Under the pieces are notes generated by a model. That model ran no database searches. It saw only the letters and a program-made list of their open reading frames with translations, and was not told where the DNA came from. From contig NZ_VRTY01000067.1 in assembly GCF_008017455.1 (NCBI RefSeq), forward strand, positions 1 through 34,753: a stretch of DNA of 34,753 nucleotides. Reading direction: 5' to 3'. This DNA comes from Pontibacter qinzhouensis. Lineage in GTDB: Bacteria; Bacteroidota; Bacteroidia; Cytophagales; Hymenobacteraceae. Every line of letters begins with the position of its first letter. The stretch's first letter is position 1. A program made the translations under genes and the position numbers. Shown one piece after another: positions 17,879-26,196 of the stretch.

Positions 17879-17913
17879 ATTATAGGAATAAGACAGACTG
17901 GCATATGGTTAAG

Positions 17914-17949
17914 AAGGTATAGTAAACTAATCTACGTTTACTATACCTT
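17914..17949. repeat. 14-bp perfect hairpin
   Basis: AAGGTATAGTAAAC (17914-17927) and its exact complement (17936-17949) around an 8-nt loop; the flanks continue with a partial repeat of AAGGTA/CCTTCTT. Function unknown. Confidence 0.6.
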
Positions 17950-17966
17950 ACCTTCTTTTGATGATG

Positions 17967-18032
17967 CAATTGCACGCTCTCCCTATTCTAAAGCATAGTA
18001 GATAGCCATAGAATAGGGAGAGCGTGCAATTG
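17967..18032. repeat. 24-bp perfect hairpin with 18-nt loop
   Basis: The segment 17967-17990 (starts CAATTGCACGCTC) is exactly complementary to 18009-18032. It follows the 14-bp hairpin by 17 bp. There is no T tract, so it is not a simple terminator; a transposon-end, recombination or RNA-processing structure is possible. Confidence 0.7.
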
Positions 18033-18338
18033 GAAAGGCAAATTTATCTTAGGAATGTGCTTTGTTTACAGCATGTAAAATAAAGGCTGTTTATAGCCTT
18101 AACCAAGTAATTTCTATGTAAACATGCCAGATTGATATGGTCCGCCAATTTTAGGAGCGGACAGAGAATAAGATTGACTACTGCCTGAGAGAGCTCATTT
18201 TGATAATCTTTCATAGATCATAAATATCCTCTCCTCAGGCAAAGAAAATACTAGCAGGTAAACGTTGAATAATGCCATATCTTCCGCCCTTAATTTTCGT
18301 AACTTATGGCTTACTCACCCATACAACAGCTTAGCCCT
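18033..18338. other. Intergenic, nothing recognised
   Basis: Between the long hairpin and the next gene I see no coding frame or recognisable signal. Confidence 0.4.
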
Positions 18339-18363
18339 ATGAAACTTACCTCTATCCACTCGA

Positions 18364-18723
18364 ATGATTATACGCAGGTACAGGCCAATGAAGAAAAAAA
18401 GTATATTCAGCGAGGTACAAACCAAAGCCTTCAAATATGCTTTAGCGTATGAATTGACCATCTGGGTCTGTGATATGCGGGGGATGGCCTACCTGGAAGT
18501 AGCTGACCAGAATTGGCTAATACGAGATATCTTCACTGCGTTTGACCCCAGGTTTCAACAGCTGTTCGCTTACATCATCAATTCGACTGGTTTGGAGTTG
18601 ATGAGCAGTTTGCGTATTGAGGACCTCGTCCAGCATGATCCGCAGCTACACCAACGGTTACAGGTCGGCATATTCCTAAACAAAGAATCGGCGCAACAAT
18701 GGTTAACGCTTCCGAAAGTTTAG
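18364..18723 (+). CDS. Hypothetical protein resembling short STAS/SpoIIAA-like proteins; possibly 5'-frameshifted
   Basis: Open frame of 119 residues; ATG 18388 (MKKKSIFSEV) is an alternative start. The core IWVCDMRGMAYLEVADQNWL, IRDIFTAFDPRFQQLFAYII and the C-terminal IFLNKESAQQWLT resemble small SpoIIAA/STAS-like proteins common in Hymenobacteraceae. Such proteins usually begin with a motif like the one encoded in another frame just upstream from ATG 18339 (MKLTSIHSNDYTQVQANEEK), which ends at a stop near 18450. The gene is therefore probably a pseudogene with a frameshift and some loss around 18400-18450. No membrane span. Confidence 0.5.
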   Translation: MIIRRYRPMKKKSIFSEVQTKAFKYALAYELTIWVCDMRGMAYLEVADQNWLIRDIFTAFDPRFQQLFAYIINSTGLELMSSLRIEDLVQHDPQLHQRLQVGIFLNKESAQQWLTLPKV

Positions 18724-19045
18724 CGCTCTACTTGATCTGTAAAATGAGTGCACCGCCCTTTCCTTTATTACGCTGCTCCTAAACTGAGAATTTCTTGAAC
18801 GCACTATTTCGCCAATAATTTACCTTGTGTTAAATATGGTGCAGCATTTGCTCGTAATGAAGCACAGTCGACCCTCCACTGTTGTAACATATTGCTGTAA
18901 GGGGCTGCTTATCCGGTCCTTGATAGTACGATCTAGTGAACCTTCCTCTAATAAGGGATCAATAGGAACTCTGCCGCAGTTTCTCCAATTCTGTGACTGT
19001 TTTCACCGCCTTATCTCCTTATCAACAAGTATAACAAAATGATAT
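18724..19045. other. Intergenic, nothing recognised
   Basis: No convincing gene; a 71-codon open frame on plus has no family resemblance. This is the region just beyond the 3' end of the integrase gene. Confidence 0.4.
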
Positions 19046-20266
19046 TTAGTACTTTGCTACGGTAGTGAACTTCTCCCTGAGTTTCCCCATATCCTGGCTC
19101 ACCTTCACGTCGAGCACCTTAGCGTAGTGCTGCGTTGTTTTGAGGGAGGTGTGGCCCAGCATCTTCGAGACGCTCTCCATAGGCACCCCGTTCAGGAGCG
19201 TGACGGTGGTGGCGAAGGTGTGGCGGGCGGTGTGGAAGGTAACAGGTTTAGTGATGCCGGTCACATCGGCTATCTCCTTGAGGTAGGCGTTCATCTTCTG
19301 GTTACTCAAGATGGGTAGAAGTTGGCCCTTGTGCAGGCACTGCGGGTGGTCGCCGTACTTACCTAATATGGCTAGGGCCGATGGGAGCAGGGGGATGCGG
19401 GAGGGCGTGCCGGTTTTCTGCCTGTTCTTGCATACCCATAGCTCCCCATCTATCCCTGAAGTTATATCCGACTGCCTCAGTTTCTTTACATCGGTATAGG
19501 CCAGACCAGTGAAGCAGCTGAACAGGAAGATATCCCGCACCTGTCCCAGCCGTTCGGTCACGAATGTCTTGGCTGCTATCCGCTCCAGCTCCTCTTCTGT
19601 CAGGAATACCCGTTCCACCTGTTTGTGCTTTGCCTTGTAGTGCAGGAAAGGATCCTGCTCCATATAGCCGTGGGCCAGGCAGGCCCTGATCACCTTCTTG
19701 AGCTGCTTGATATACTTTGCTGTGGAGTTGGTGGAGCACTTGCATTGGCTCCGGAGGTAGAAGTCATAGTCGGAGACGAAGGCCAGATCCACCTTGCTCA
19801 GGTCCAGATCGCCTTTCCCGAACTTCCAGCGAATGAAGGCTTTAACGTGCACCAGCGAGGTGGTGTAGCTTTTAAGTGTGGCCTGAGAGTACTCCGAGTC
19901 AAGCAATGCTTTTATGCGATGGTTATGCTCCTCCAGCCGCTCGACCAACATCCACACCTTCTCCTGCTTTCCCAGAAACTTATCTTTAATAGCTCCTGCT
20001 GTCGTGCTTCTGCCAGCCTCCAGCAGGAGCCGGTGCGTCTCCTGCACTTTCGCCTGCAGGGTGTTCAGGTATTGGTTCAGGGTGGTAGAAGTTTTATTAC
20101 TACCTGTGGCACGCCCTGCGGAAGGGTTCCACTGGATGGGCTCACAGGCTCTGCTGGTGGAGATTTCAGCTCTTTGCCCGGCCACCGTAATGCGGAGGTA
20201 AACCGGTACGGGACCAGTGGAATAGTTTCTGGGCTTTTTGATGTAAAAAAGGATACTCATACTCAT
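19046..20266 (-). CDS. Tyrosine recombinase/integrase, Bacteroidota CTn/island type
   Basis: 406 residues, intact. N-terminal arm-binding domain (about 1-100, with PVYLRITVAGQRAEISTSRA), SAM-like core-binding domain (about 105-210) and catalytic domain (about 220-400). Catalytic residues visible: K284 (RQKTGTPSRIPL), H345 and R348 (FHTARHTFATT), H372 (MLGHTSLKTTQHY) and nucleophile Y381. The first catalytic arginine is absent: the motif reads CFTGLAYTD with Ala256, a situation known from the CTnDOT integrase group. The gene points away from tRNA-Glu and its start is 251 bp from the tRNA 3' end, the usual arrangement for an island integrated at a tRNA. It should act in cut-and-paste excision and integration. 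Confidence 0.92.
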   Translation of the reverse strand: MSMSILFYIKKPRNYSTGPVPVYLRITVAGQRAEISTSRACEPIQWNPSAGRATGSNKTSTTLNQYLNTLQAKVQETHRLLLEAGRSTTAGAIKDKFLGKQEKVWMLVERLEEHNHRIKALLDSEYSQATLKSYTTSLVHVKAFIRWKFGKGDLDLSKVDLAFVSDYDFYLRSQCKCSTNSTAKYIKQLKKVIRACLAHGYMEQDPFLHYKAKHKQVERVFLTEEELERIAAKTFVTERLGQVRDIFLFSCFTGLAYTDVKKLRQSDITSGIDGELWVCKNRQKTGTPSRIPLLPSALAILGKYGDHPQCLHKGQLLPILSNQKMNAYLKEIADVTGITKPVTFHTARHTFATTVTLLNGVPMESVSKMLGHTSLKTTQHYAKVLDVKVSQDMGKLREKFTTVAKY

Positions 20267-20368
20267 GGCATTGCTACTTTAAGATGAAACAAGATAGCCA
20301 TGCAGCCCCGCTGAATCAAGATGTAAAATATTTGTATATCTTGATAATCAGTGTTTTAAGTGTTGATC

Positions 20369-20403
20369 CGGTGAGTCGTTTCATCCGCTAAAATGACTCA
20401 CCG
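20369..20403. repeat. Inverted repeat upstream of the integrase, possible arm-site cluster
   Basis: CGGTGAGTC (20369-20377) pairs with GACTCACCG (20395-20403). CCGCTAAAATGACTCAC is followed further on by an inverted near-copy, GTGAATGATTTAGCGG (about 20431-20446). Repeats like this between an integrase and its tRNA fit integrase arm-type or excisionase binding sites; not proven. Confidence 0.4.
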
Positions 20404-20460
20404 AATCACGCACCTACAGAATGCGAAAAGGTGAATGATTTAGCGGCTTTCAGAAAACAA

Positions 20461-20493
20461 AAAAGCCTGCAAAACTTAAATTTGCAGGCTTTT
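20461..20493 (-). terminator. Terminator of tRNA-Glu
   Basis: AAAAGCCTGCAAA (20461-20473) and TTTGCAGGCTTTT (20481-20493), a 13-bp perfect stem with a 7-nt loop, about 24 bp downstream of the tRNA on the minus strand and with A/T runs on both sides (works on either strand). Confidence 0.75.
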
Positions 20494-20516
20494 CGCTGAT
20501 TTTGTATCGAAACTTG

Positions 20517-20588
20517 TAGTCCGTAGGGGAATCGAACCCCTGTTGCCAGAATGAAAATCTGAAGTCCTAACCCCTAGACGAACGGACC
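20517..20588 (-). tRNA. tRNA-Glu (anticodon TTC)
   Basis: Minus strand, 72 nt without CCA. Acceptor GGTCCGT pairs with ACGGACT (one G-T pair) with discriminator A. The anticodon stem TCAGA/TCTGG holds loop TTTTCAT with anticodon TTC, and the T arm CAGGGGTTCGATTCCCC is perfect. A strong promoter lies upstream and a terminator downstream. The 3' end faces the integrase, so it is the likely island attachment site. Confidence 0.95.
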
Positions 20589-20607
20589 ATTGTGTCGTAT
20601 TGTGGTG

Positions 20608-20638
20608 CAAATATAGAGGGTCGAATTTAAATTGCAAA
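20608..20638 (-). promoter_or_regulatory. Bacteroidota-type promoter of tRNA-Glu
   Basis: On the minus strand TTTG (20638-20635), 19 nt, then TATATTTG (20615-20608), an exact match to the TTTG/TAnnTTTG consensus with ideal spacing, about 20 bp before the tRNA 5' end. Confidence 0.75.
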
Positions 20639-20732
20639 TACCTGGTGCTAATTTTTTAAAGTGCAAAGGCTGTCTTTTTCATAAGTGGTTCATTTTTAAT
20701 AAGAAAATTGTTGCCCCTCGTGTGAAAAAAAT

Positions 20733-23135
20733 CTATTCTGTCTTTAGCGACTGTACCGGATCTGCTAAGGCTGCCTGAATTGCCTTGGAACTCATAGTAA
20801 TTAAAGCTACCGACAACGTAACAATACCTGCTATTAAGAAAGCAACATAAGGTATATCTATTCGGTAAGTAAAATCCTCCAGCCATTTTTGCATCAGGTA
20901 GTAAGCTATGGGGCAAGCAAAGAGGAAGGCAACTAAAACGAGTTTCACAAACTCCTTTGAAAAAAGAATGGTGATATCCAGCGCCGAAGCTCCCAGTACT
21001 TTTCTTACTCCTACTTCTTTTGTCCGTTGGGCCACCATAAATGAAATTAGGCCATACAAACCGAGGCAGCCTATAACGATAGCAATAAAAGCAAATATTT
21101 TAAACAAGGTTTGCTGCCGGACCTCTTCTCGATAAAACAGTTCGAACGTTTCATCATAAAACTCATAGTTGAACACATCGTCGGAGTAGGCTTTGTTCCA
21201 GATGTTCTCTAAATGCCGGATAGCGGCTTCTTTTTGATTCATATCGATTTTAGCCGCCATGTAATAGTAAGCACTCAGCTGACTGGTTATAATGGCCGGA
21301 GGAAGTTCATGATGCAGCGAACTCTGGTGAAAATCCTGCACGACACCTACAATTATGCCGTCTTTCCCTGCCATGTTGAGCTTATACCCTAGTGCTTCTT
21401 GTGCTGTAGGTATGGCTAGCTTACGACGCATGGTTTCATTGATTACGAACTCCTTTATGGTGTCGCTTGCGGTAAAGGCACGACCTGCCACAAATGGTAT
21501 ATCGAAGAGGTTGAAATACGCTTCGTTTGCAAATTTAGTGTGAGACCTGAAGGGCATAGGTTCTGAGGAACCATTAAACTTGAAGCCGTTTTCAGCAATT
21601 ATAATGGAGGTAGGAGGAGCCATCGTAAAACTTACTTTTTGAATGGCAGGTTCCTTTAGGAGGTTAGCCTTATAACTAACAAGTTTTGTAGCATTGCCAG
21701 CTGGCAGGCGCAGTAGCACAACCGACTCTTTATTAAACCCGAGGGGTTTATTCCGGAAATATGCCATTTGCTCCCCCACCACCAGTGTACAAATAATTAA
21801 CACCTGGCATATAGTAAATTGCAGCACTACCAATACCCGCCGCAACGAGAGGCCAGCAACTTGTTGGGTATTCAGCCTGTTTTTGAGGGCAGCAATGGGT
21901 TGCAGACCTGCCAGCATGTAAGCTGGATATAAACCTGCGATAAGGGTGACGAGAACCAGCAGAGGACCCAGGAACACCAGCAGGAGCGGGTCTCGAACAA
22001 AACTGAAGGTGAGCTTTAGCTCAAGGAGCTGGTTCAGGTAAGGCAGCGAAATTTCCGTTAGTATAACAGACAAAAGAGTGGCGGCAAAAGTTATCAGGAA
22101 CGTTTCGCCGAGGAACTGCAGTATAATTTGTCTGTAGCTGCATCCCAGCACTTTTCGCATCCCCACTTCTTTAGAGCGCTTAATGGCCTGCCCGGTAGCC
22201 AGATTTATAAAATTAATGCAGGCTGTGAGCAGCAGGATAATACCGATCAGCGCCATGGCCCAGATTACCTCCATCGGCACCACACGCATAGAGTAATTAA
22301 ACAGCTCCTCATTGTGGTGCACATCGTGCAGTGGCTGCAGAAAAAAGCTCTTCAGGTCCTGGTGTTTCTTCGGAATATGTGGTAGCACAATTCGGTTAAT
22401 GCTGGCTTCTATTTCTTTGTAATCTGCTCCGGCAGGTAGCGTTACATACAGGTTTTGGTTGCTCAGCACCGTTCCCCATTCGCTTATTTCGTAAGGAGAT
22501 AGTTCGTTAGCAGAAGCATAGGAAACAAATAATTTGAAAGGGAAATCAGTGTTGTCGGGTACGTCCGGGATTACACCTATAACCTCCAGGTCTAACTGGT
22601 TGTTTAGCCGGAGTACCTGCCCCACAGGCTCTTTATCCGGAAAATATTTGGTGGCCAGCTGCTGCGTAAGTATAAGAGTGTGTGGCTCTTGTAGCCGCTC
22701 TATAAACGGCAGGTTGCCCTTCCCGAAACTGAACATCCTGAAAAAATCACTTTCTACGAAGCCAAGTGCGCCTGGTTCACGATAATGCCTGGCTGGTTTG
22801 TTCGCGGTAGCAGGTACTGTAATCTGCCCATCCTGCTCCCCAAACACCTGTGTAATAATTTCCAGTCCGGGGTTATTCTGGCGCAGAATATCTGTAATAG
22901 GGCCTGGAATAGAAGCCATCACACCTGAGTTGCCATCAGCCTCGTGGCGTATCGCCAGCCGGTACGTGCGGTCGCCTTTTTCATGAAAATTATCGAAACT
23001 CAGCTCAAACCGCACAACCAGGAAAAGCAATAGGCTACAGGTAATACCAAGTGCCAGCCCCATTATGTTCAGGAAACTATAGCTCCTGTTACGCAGCAGC
23101 ATCCGGATGGCGGTAAGGAAGTAGGTTTTCAGCAT
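20733..23135 (-). CDS. ABC transporter permease, MacB/FtsX type, duplicated-domain
   Basis: 800 residues, typical length for Bacteroidota MacB-like permeases. Layout: N-terminal membrane helix (SYSFLNIMGLALGITCSLLLFLV, shown in part), a large periplasmic domain (about 50-280), three helices with FtsX motif SKEVGMRKVLGCSYRQI, a second helix plus periplasmic domain (about 430-650), then a second FtsX unit with TKEVGVRKVLGASALDI and C-terminal helices. Such proteins work by mechanotransmission, with a separate ATPase, in export of peptides, antibiotics or lipoproteins; the substrate here is unknown. The ATPase gene lies upstream on the same strand after a 278-bp gap. Confidence 0.92.
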   Translation of the reverse strand: MLKTYFLTAIRMLLRNRSYSFLNIMGLALGITCSLLLFLVVRFELSFDNFHEKGDRTYRLAIRHEADGNSGVMASIPGPITDILRQNNPGLEIITQVFGEQDGQITVPATANKPARHYREPGALGFVESDFFRMFSFGKGNLPFIERLQEPHTLILTQQLATKYFPDKEPVGQVLRLNNQLDLEVIGVIPDVPDNTDFPFKLFVSYASANELSPYEISEWGTVLSNQNLYVTLPAGADYKEIEASINRIVLPHIPKKHQDLKSFFLQPLHDVHHNEELFNYSMRVVPMEVIWAMALIGIILLLTACINFINLATGQAIKRSKEVGMRKVLGCSYRQIILQFLGETFLITFAATLLSVILTEISLPYLNQLLELKLTFSFVRDPLLLVFLGPLLVLVTLIAGLYPAYMLAGLQPIAALKNRLNTQQVAGLSLRRVLVVLQFTICQVLIICTLVVGEQMAYFRNKPLGFNKESVVLLRLPAGNATKLVSYKANLLKEPAIQKVSFTMAPPTSIIIAENGFKFNGSSEPMPFRSHTKFANEAYFNLFDIPFVAGRAFTASDTIKEFVINETMRRKLAIPTAQEALGYKLNMAGKDGIIVGVVQDFHQSSLHHELPPAIITSQLSAYYYMAAKIDMNQKEAAIRHLENIWNKAYSDDVFNYEFYDETFELFYREEVRQQTLFKIFAFIAIVIGCLGLYGLISFMVAQRTKEVGVRKVLGASALDITILFSKEFVKLVLVAFLFACPIAYYLMQKWLEDFTYRIDIPYVAFLIAGIVTLSVALITMSSKAIQAALADPVQSLKTE

Positions 23136-23413
23136 AGGGTAAAGCTGGTGGAGTCTGTTAAAAATTTAGTTGCCAAGCTTGTCAGTCTTTATAGACAACG
23201 ACTTCATTAATCGGAATTCGAACCTGTACTATTATCTGTTATAGGATATAAGACGCAGGACACAAGATTTTATATTAATCCTGCTAAAAAGGTGAAAATC
23301 AATTGTTGATTTTTGATAAGTTATGACGTCGTCATTAAGTAGTGCGCTCTAAATTGTTTCAGGTAACACCATTACCAGGCCGACTGTGACCTGGTGCTGG
23401 TGAAGGCTCATAG
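23136..23413. other. 278-bp gap inside the ABC operon with a hairpin
   Basis: No gene. AAAATCAA (23295-23302) pairs with TTGATTTT (23306-23313), followed on the minus strand by a T run, so some attenuation between ATPase and permease transcription is possible. Confidence 0.35.
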
Positions 23414-24118
23414 CTAAATTGCTGCCACTGCAGGTGCCATGCGTTCAGTTACAACTTGTCCGTCGAACAGGTTAATAACGCGATGGGCATACTCGGCATC
23501 GGCAGGGGAGTGCGTTACCATCACAATGGTGGCACCCGCGGCATTCAGCTCCGAAAGAAGGAGCATTACTTCGCGGCCATGCTGCGAGTCGAGGTTACCG
23601 GTAGGCTCGTCGGCCAGAATAAGGCGAGGCTTACCAACTACGGCTCGTGCAATGGCCACACGCTGTTGCTGTCCCCCCGATAACTGCTGCGGAAAATAGG
23701 CGTGGCGGTGGGCAATGCCGACCCGTTGCATCACCTCCTGCACACGGGCCTTTATTTCTGATTTAGGCACTCCCTGGTAAAAAAGCGGCAGCTCAATATT
23801 CTCTTGCACCGTCAGCTCATCAATCAGGTTAAAGCTCTGGAAAATAAAGCCCAGGTTCTGGCGGCGCAGGTTAGCACGTTTCCGTTCAGGAGCTTTAGTT
23901 ACATTTTCTCCCAGAAAATACAGGTTTCCGGCAGTCGGTGCATCGAGGAGGCCCAGCATGTTGAGCAGCGTACTTTTGCCGCAACCCGACGGGCCCATAA
24001 TAGCCACAAAATCGCTCTGTGCTATCTGCAGATCCACCCCGGTAAGAGCAGTGGTTTCTATGGTATCTGTCAAATACTTCTTTTCTAGCTGAGTAGTCTG
24101 AATAACAATGTTTTTCAT
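23414..24118 (-). CDS. ABC transporter ATP-binding protein, MacB/LolD type
   Basis: 234 residues with all ABC motifs: Walker A GPSGCGKST (42-50), Q-loop in IFQSFNLIDELTV, signature LSGGQ (146-150), Walker B LILADE (166-171) followed by PTGNLD, and H-loop His203. The start is ATG 24118. It would power the FtsX-like permease encoded downstream. A sigma-54-like promoter lies about 65 bp upstream (24181-24198) and a divergent NtrC-type regulator gene follows, suggesting regulation by that system. Confidence 0.92.
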   Translation of the reverse strand: MKNIVIQTTQLEKKYLTDTIETTALTGVDLQIAQSDFVAIMGPSGCGKSTLLNMLGLLDAPTAGNLYFLGENVTKAPERKRANLRRQNLGFIFQSFNLIDELTVQENIELPLFYQGVPKSEIKARVQEVMQRVGIAHRHAYFPQQLSGGQQQRVAIARAVVGKPRLILADEPTGNLDSQHGREVMLLLSELNAAGATIVMVTHSPADAEYAHRVINLFDGQVVTERMAPAVAAI

Positions 24119-24180
24119 AGATTTAAGCTGTACAACGGCAGTTTTGAAAGGCTACCAGTGCGGCAGGCCTACGATACCGT

Positions 24181-24198
24181 AGCCAATAGCTGTGCCAA
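24181..24198 (-). promoter_or_regulatory. Putative sigma-54 (-24/-12) promoter of the ABC operon
   Basis: The minus strand reads TTGGCACAGCTATTGGCT against consensus TGGCAC-N5-TTGC: perfect -24 box, correct spacing and one inserted or substituted base at -12. It lies about 65 bp before the ATPase ATG, and the divergent gene encodes a sigma-54 activator. Confidence 0.5.
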
Positions 24199-24441
24199 TT
24201 TGTTAATCAGTCTCTAAGTGGTTTTGCCATGGTTAGATGTAAATTTAATGTCCGTTAGCGAACAGCACTTGTCCGGTAATGGGCACTTGCACGATGCATT
24301 TTACCTGAAATAGTTTTAAATTACAGAAGAATTAGGCTGGCACAATATTTTCAAGTTATTTATTGCAGCTGAAGTAGTTCTTTGGGTTTGGAGCCAAGGC
24401 TTGCCACGCAAAGAATTCAGATTTAACATGGAAAGTATGGT

Positions 24442-24501
24442 TTTACCCTTGACCCTTTTTGGTGTAAATTTCTTTGAAAGGCCATTTTCATTAGAATAAT
24501 T
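24442..24501 (+). repeat. Interspersed bipartite repeat, copy 1
   Basis: Block A TTTACCCTTGAC at 24442-24453 and block B at 24472-24501 (core ATTTTCATTAGAATAATT). Block B matches copy 2 at 26 of 30 positions; see copies at 27665 and 31857. Confidence 0.65.
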
Positions 24502-24795
24502 CGGGCCATGTGTGTAAAGATGATAATAATAGGATAGGTTGAATTCCAGGTGTATAAATTTTTGCAAAACTCAAAAGCTATAGCCACGCGAAAAGCTCTT
24601 TTATCTTCTGTTAGCTTTACTAATCAAATTGGGTATTTCTAGAATTAGGTAAGTACAAAATGGCTGCTTCTGGCGGGGCTGGTTCAGCAAATGACCAAAA
24701 GAAACAGTTTTTTATTTAAAATTAGTTACCCTTTTACAGTAGCTGCTGGTTTACAGCTGCACATGCTATTCCTTCAACTTAAGTAACACATCACT

Positions 24796-26196
24796 ATGGA
24801 AGAAAAAAGCCTGGGACGCATTCTTGTAATTGATGACAACGAGGATATTCTTTTCTCCTCAAAAATGCTGCTGCGCAAGTACGCCACAGAAGTGGTGATG
24901 GAAAAGAACCCTAAAAAAATTCCGTTCCTGATGTCGAACGAGGAGTTTGATACCATTCTGCTCGACATGAACTTCAGCCAGGACATTACGAGCGGGCAGG
25001 AAGGATTTTACTGGCTGAAGGAAATCCTGAAGTACGATCCATCGGCGGTGGTTATCATGATTACGGCTTTTGGCGATGTGGAGATGGCGGTGCGGGCACT
25101 CAAAGAAGGGGCAACAGATTTTGTGCTGAAACCCTGGCAGAACGAGAAGTTGCTGGCGACACTTGCGGCTGCTTCCAAGCTTCGCCATTCTTTAAAGGAG
25201 GTCGGGCACCTGAAGGAGGTAAACAAAACGCTCTCGGCAGAACTTAGCACTGCTGCACCTGTTATAACGGGCCAGAGTTTGCCTATGCGGCAGCTTTTCT
25301 CGCTTATCGATAAAGTAGCCAGAACCGATGCCGATATCCTGCTCCTGGGCGAAAACGGCACCGGGAAAGAAGTGATAGCCCGTACCATTCACCAGCGCTC
25401 CACCCGGGCCGACAAGGTGTTTGTAACCGTAGACATGGGAGCCATTACCGAGAGCCTGTTCGAGAGTGAGTTATTTGGCCACAAAAAAGGTGCATTTACC
25501 GATGCAAAAGACGACCGGGTAGGCCGCATAGAAGCTGCCAACGGCGGTACTTTGTTTTTGGATGAGATAGGTAACCTGAGCCCTTCGTTGCAGGCAAAAT
25601 TGCTCACCGTGCTCCAGCGCCGCGAAGTTATTCGGGTAGGTACGAACAAGGCCATTCCGGTGAATGTGCGCCTGATATGCGCTACCAACATGCCACTGCG
25701 CGACATGGTGCAGCGCCACGAGTTTCGCCAGGATTTGCTTTACCGTATTAACACCGTAGAGCTAAACCTGCCGCCGCTGCGCGACCGTAGCGACGATTTG
25801 CCGCTTTTTGCCGAACATTTTCTGGGTACGTATGCCCGTAAATACAAGCAGCCGCACAAATCGTTGTCGGTGGCTGCGCTGCAAAAGCTGCAGCGGTACA
25901 GCTGGCCCGGCAATGTACGGGAGTTGCAGCACGCACTGGAGCGAGCCTCTATCCTGAGCGATAACCGCGAACTACAGCCAGACGATTTCTTCTTTCTGCC
26001 GGACGAAGAGCCTAAGGTTATAAAAGAAACGCTACCTGCTCCTGCATTGCAAAACGCACAAAGCCTCGACGACATGGAGCGCGATGCCGTGCAGCGTGCC
26101 ATGCAAAAGCACGATGGCAACATCTCGAAGGCTGCAAAAGAACTTGGCTTATCCAGGGGGGCTCTGTACCGTAGGCTGGAGAAATATGCTCTTTAA
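24796..26196 (+). CDS. NtrC-family sigma-54-dependent response regulator
   Basis: 466 residues. Receiver domain: acidic pair D13-D14, phospho-acceptor D57 (ILLDMNF), T90 (MITAFGD) and K112 (LKPW). AAA+ domain: Walker A GENGTGKE (185-192), sigma-54 contact loop GAFTDA (232-237), Walker B LFLDEIG (253-259), second-region FRQDLLYRIN and WPGNVREL. C-terminal Fis-type HTH: GNISKAAKELGLSRGALYRR. It binds upstream sites and opens sigma-54 promoters once phosphorylated. The kinase gene overlaps its 3' end by 11 bp, so the pair is translationally coupled. It is divergent from the ABC operon, its probable target. Confidence 0.95.
   Translation: MEEKSLGRILVIDDNEDILFSSKMLLRKYATEVVMEKNPKKIPFLMSNEEFDTILLDMNFSQDITSGQEGFYWLKEILKYDPSAVVIMITAFGDVEMAVRALKEGATDFVLKPWQNEKLLATLAAASKLRHSLKEVGHLKEVNKTLSAELSTAAPVITGQSLPMRQLFSLIDKVARTDADILLLGENGTGKEVIARTIHQRSTRADKVFVTVDMGAITESLFESELFGHKKGAFTDAKDDRVGRIEAANGGTLFLDEIGNLSPSLQAKLLTVLQRREVIRVGTNKAIPVNVRLICATNMPLRDMVQRHEFRQDLLYRINTVELNLPPLRDRSDDLPLFAEHFLGTYARKYKQPHKSLSVAALQKLQRYSWPGNVRELQHALERASILSDNRELQPDDFFFLPDEEPKVIKETLPAPALQNAQSLDDMERDAVQRAMQKHDGNISKAAKELGLSRGALYRRLEKYAL

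Larger units (their letters stand above)
24119..24795. other. Divergent intergenic region between ABC operon and regulator
   Basis: 677 bp without a credible gene. It contains the sigma-54-like site (24181-24198), a weaker TGGCAC-N5-TTTCA match on plus at 24338-24353, and the first copy of the interspersed repeat (24442-24501). Activator sites for the NtrC-type regulator would be expected here. Confidence 0.5.

Noticed and set aside
19625..20287. 220-codon plus-strand frame opposite the integrase
   Set aside because: Antisense shadow of a clear integrase gene with all catalytic residues.
20267..20516. Second copy of the tRNA-Glu 3' end as attachment site within the window
   Set aside because: I searched by eye for the T-arm and acceptor sequence left of the integrase and found no direct repeat; the distal site must be outside or diverged.
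24338..24353. Second sigma-54 promoter on plus (TGGCAC-N5-TTTCA)
   Set aside because: The -12 box lacks GC and it is about 440 bp from the regulator start; not listed as a feature.
24316..24567. 83-codon open frame on minus in the regulator intergenic region
   Set aside because: No family resemblance, overlaps the repeat copy and no start signal; chance frame.
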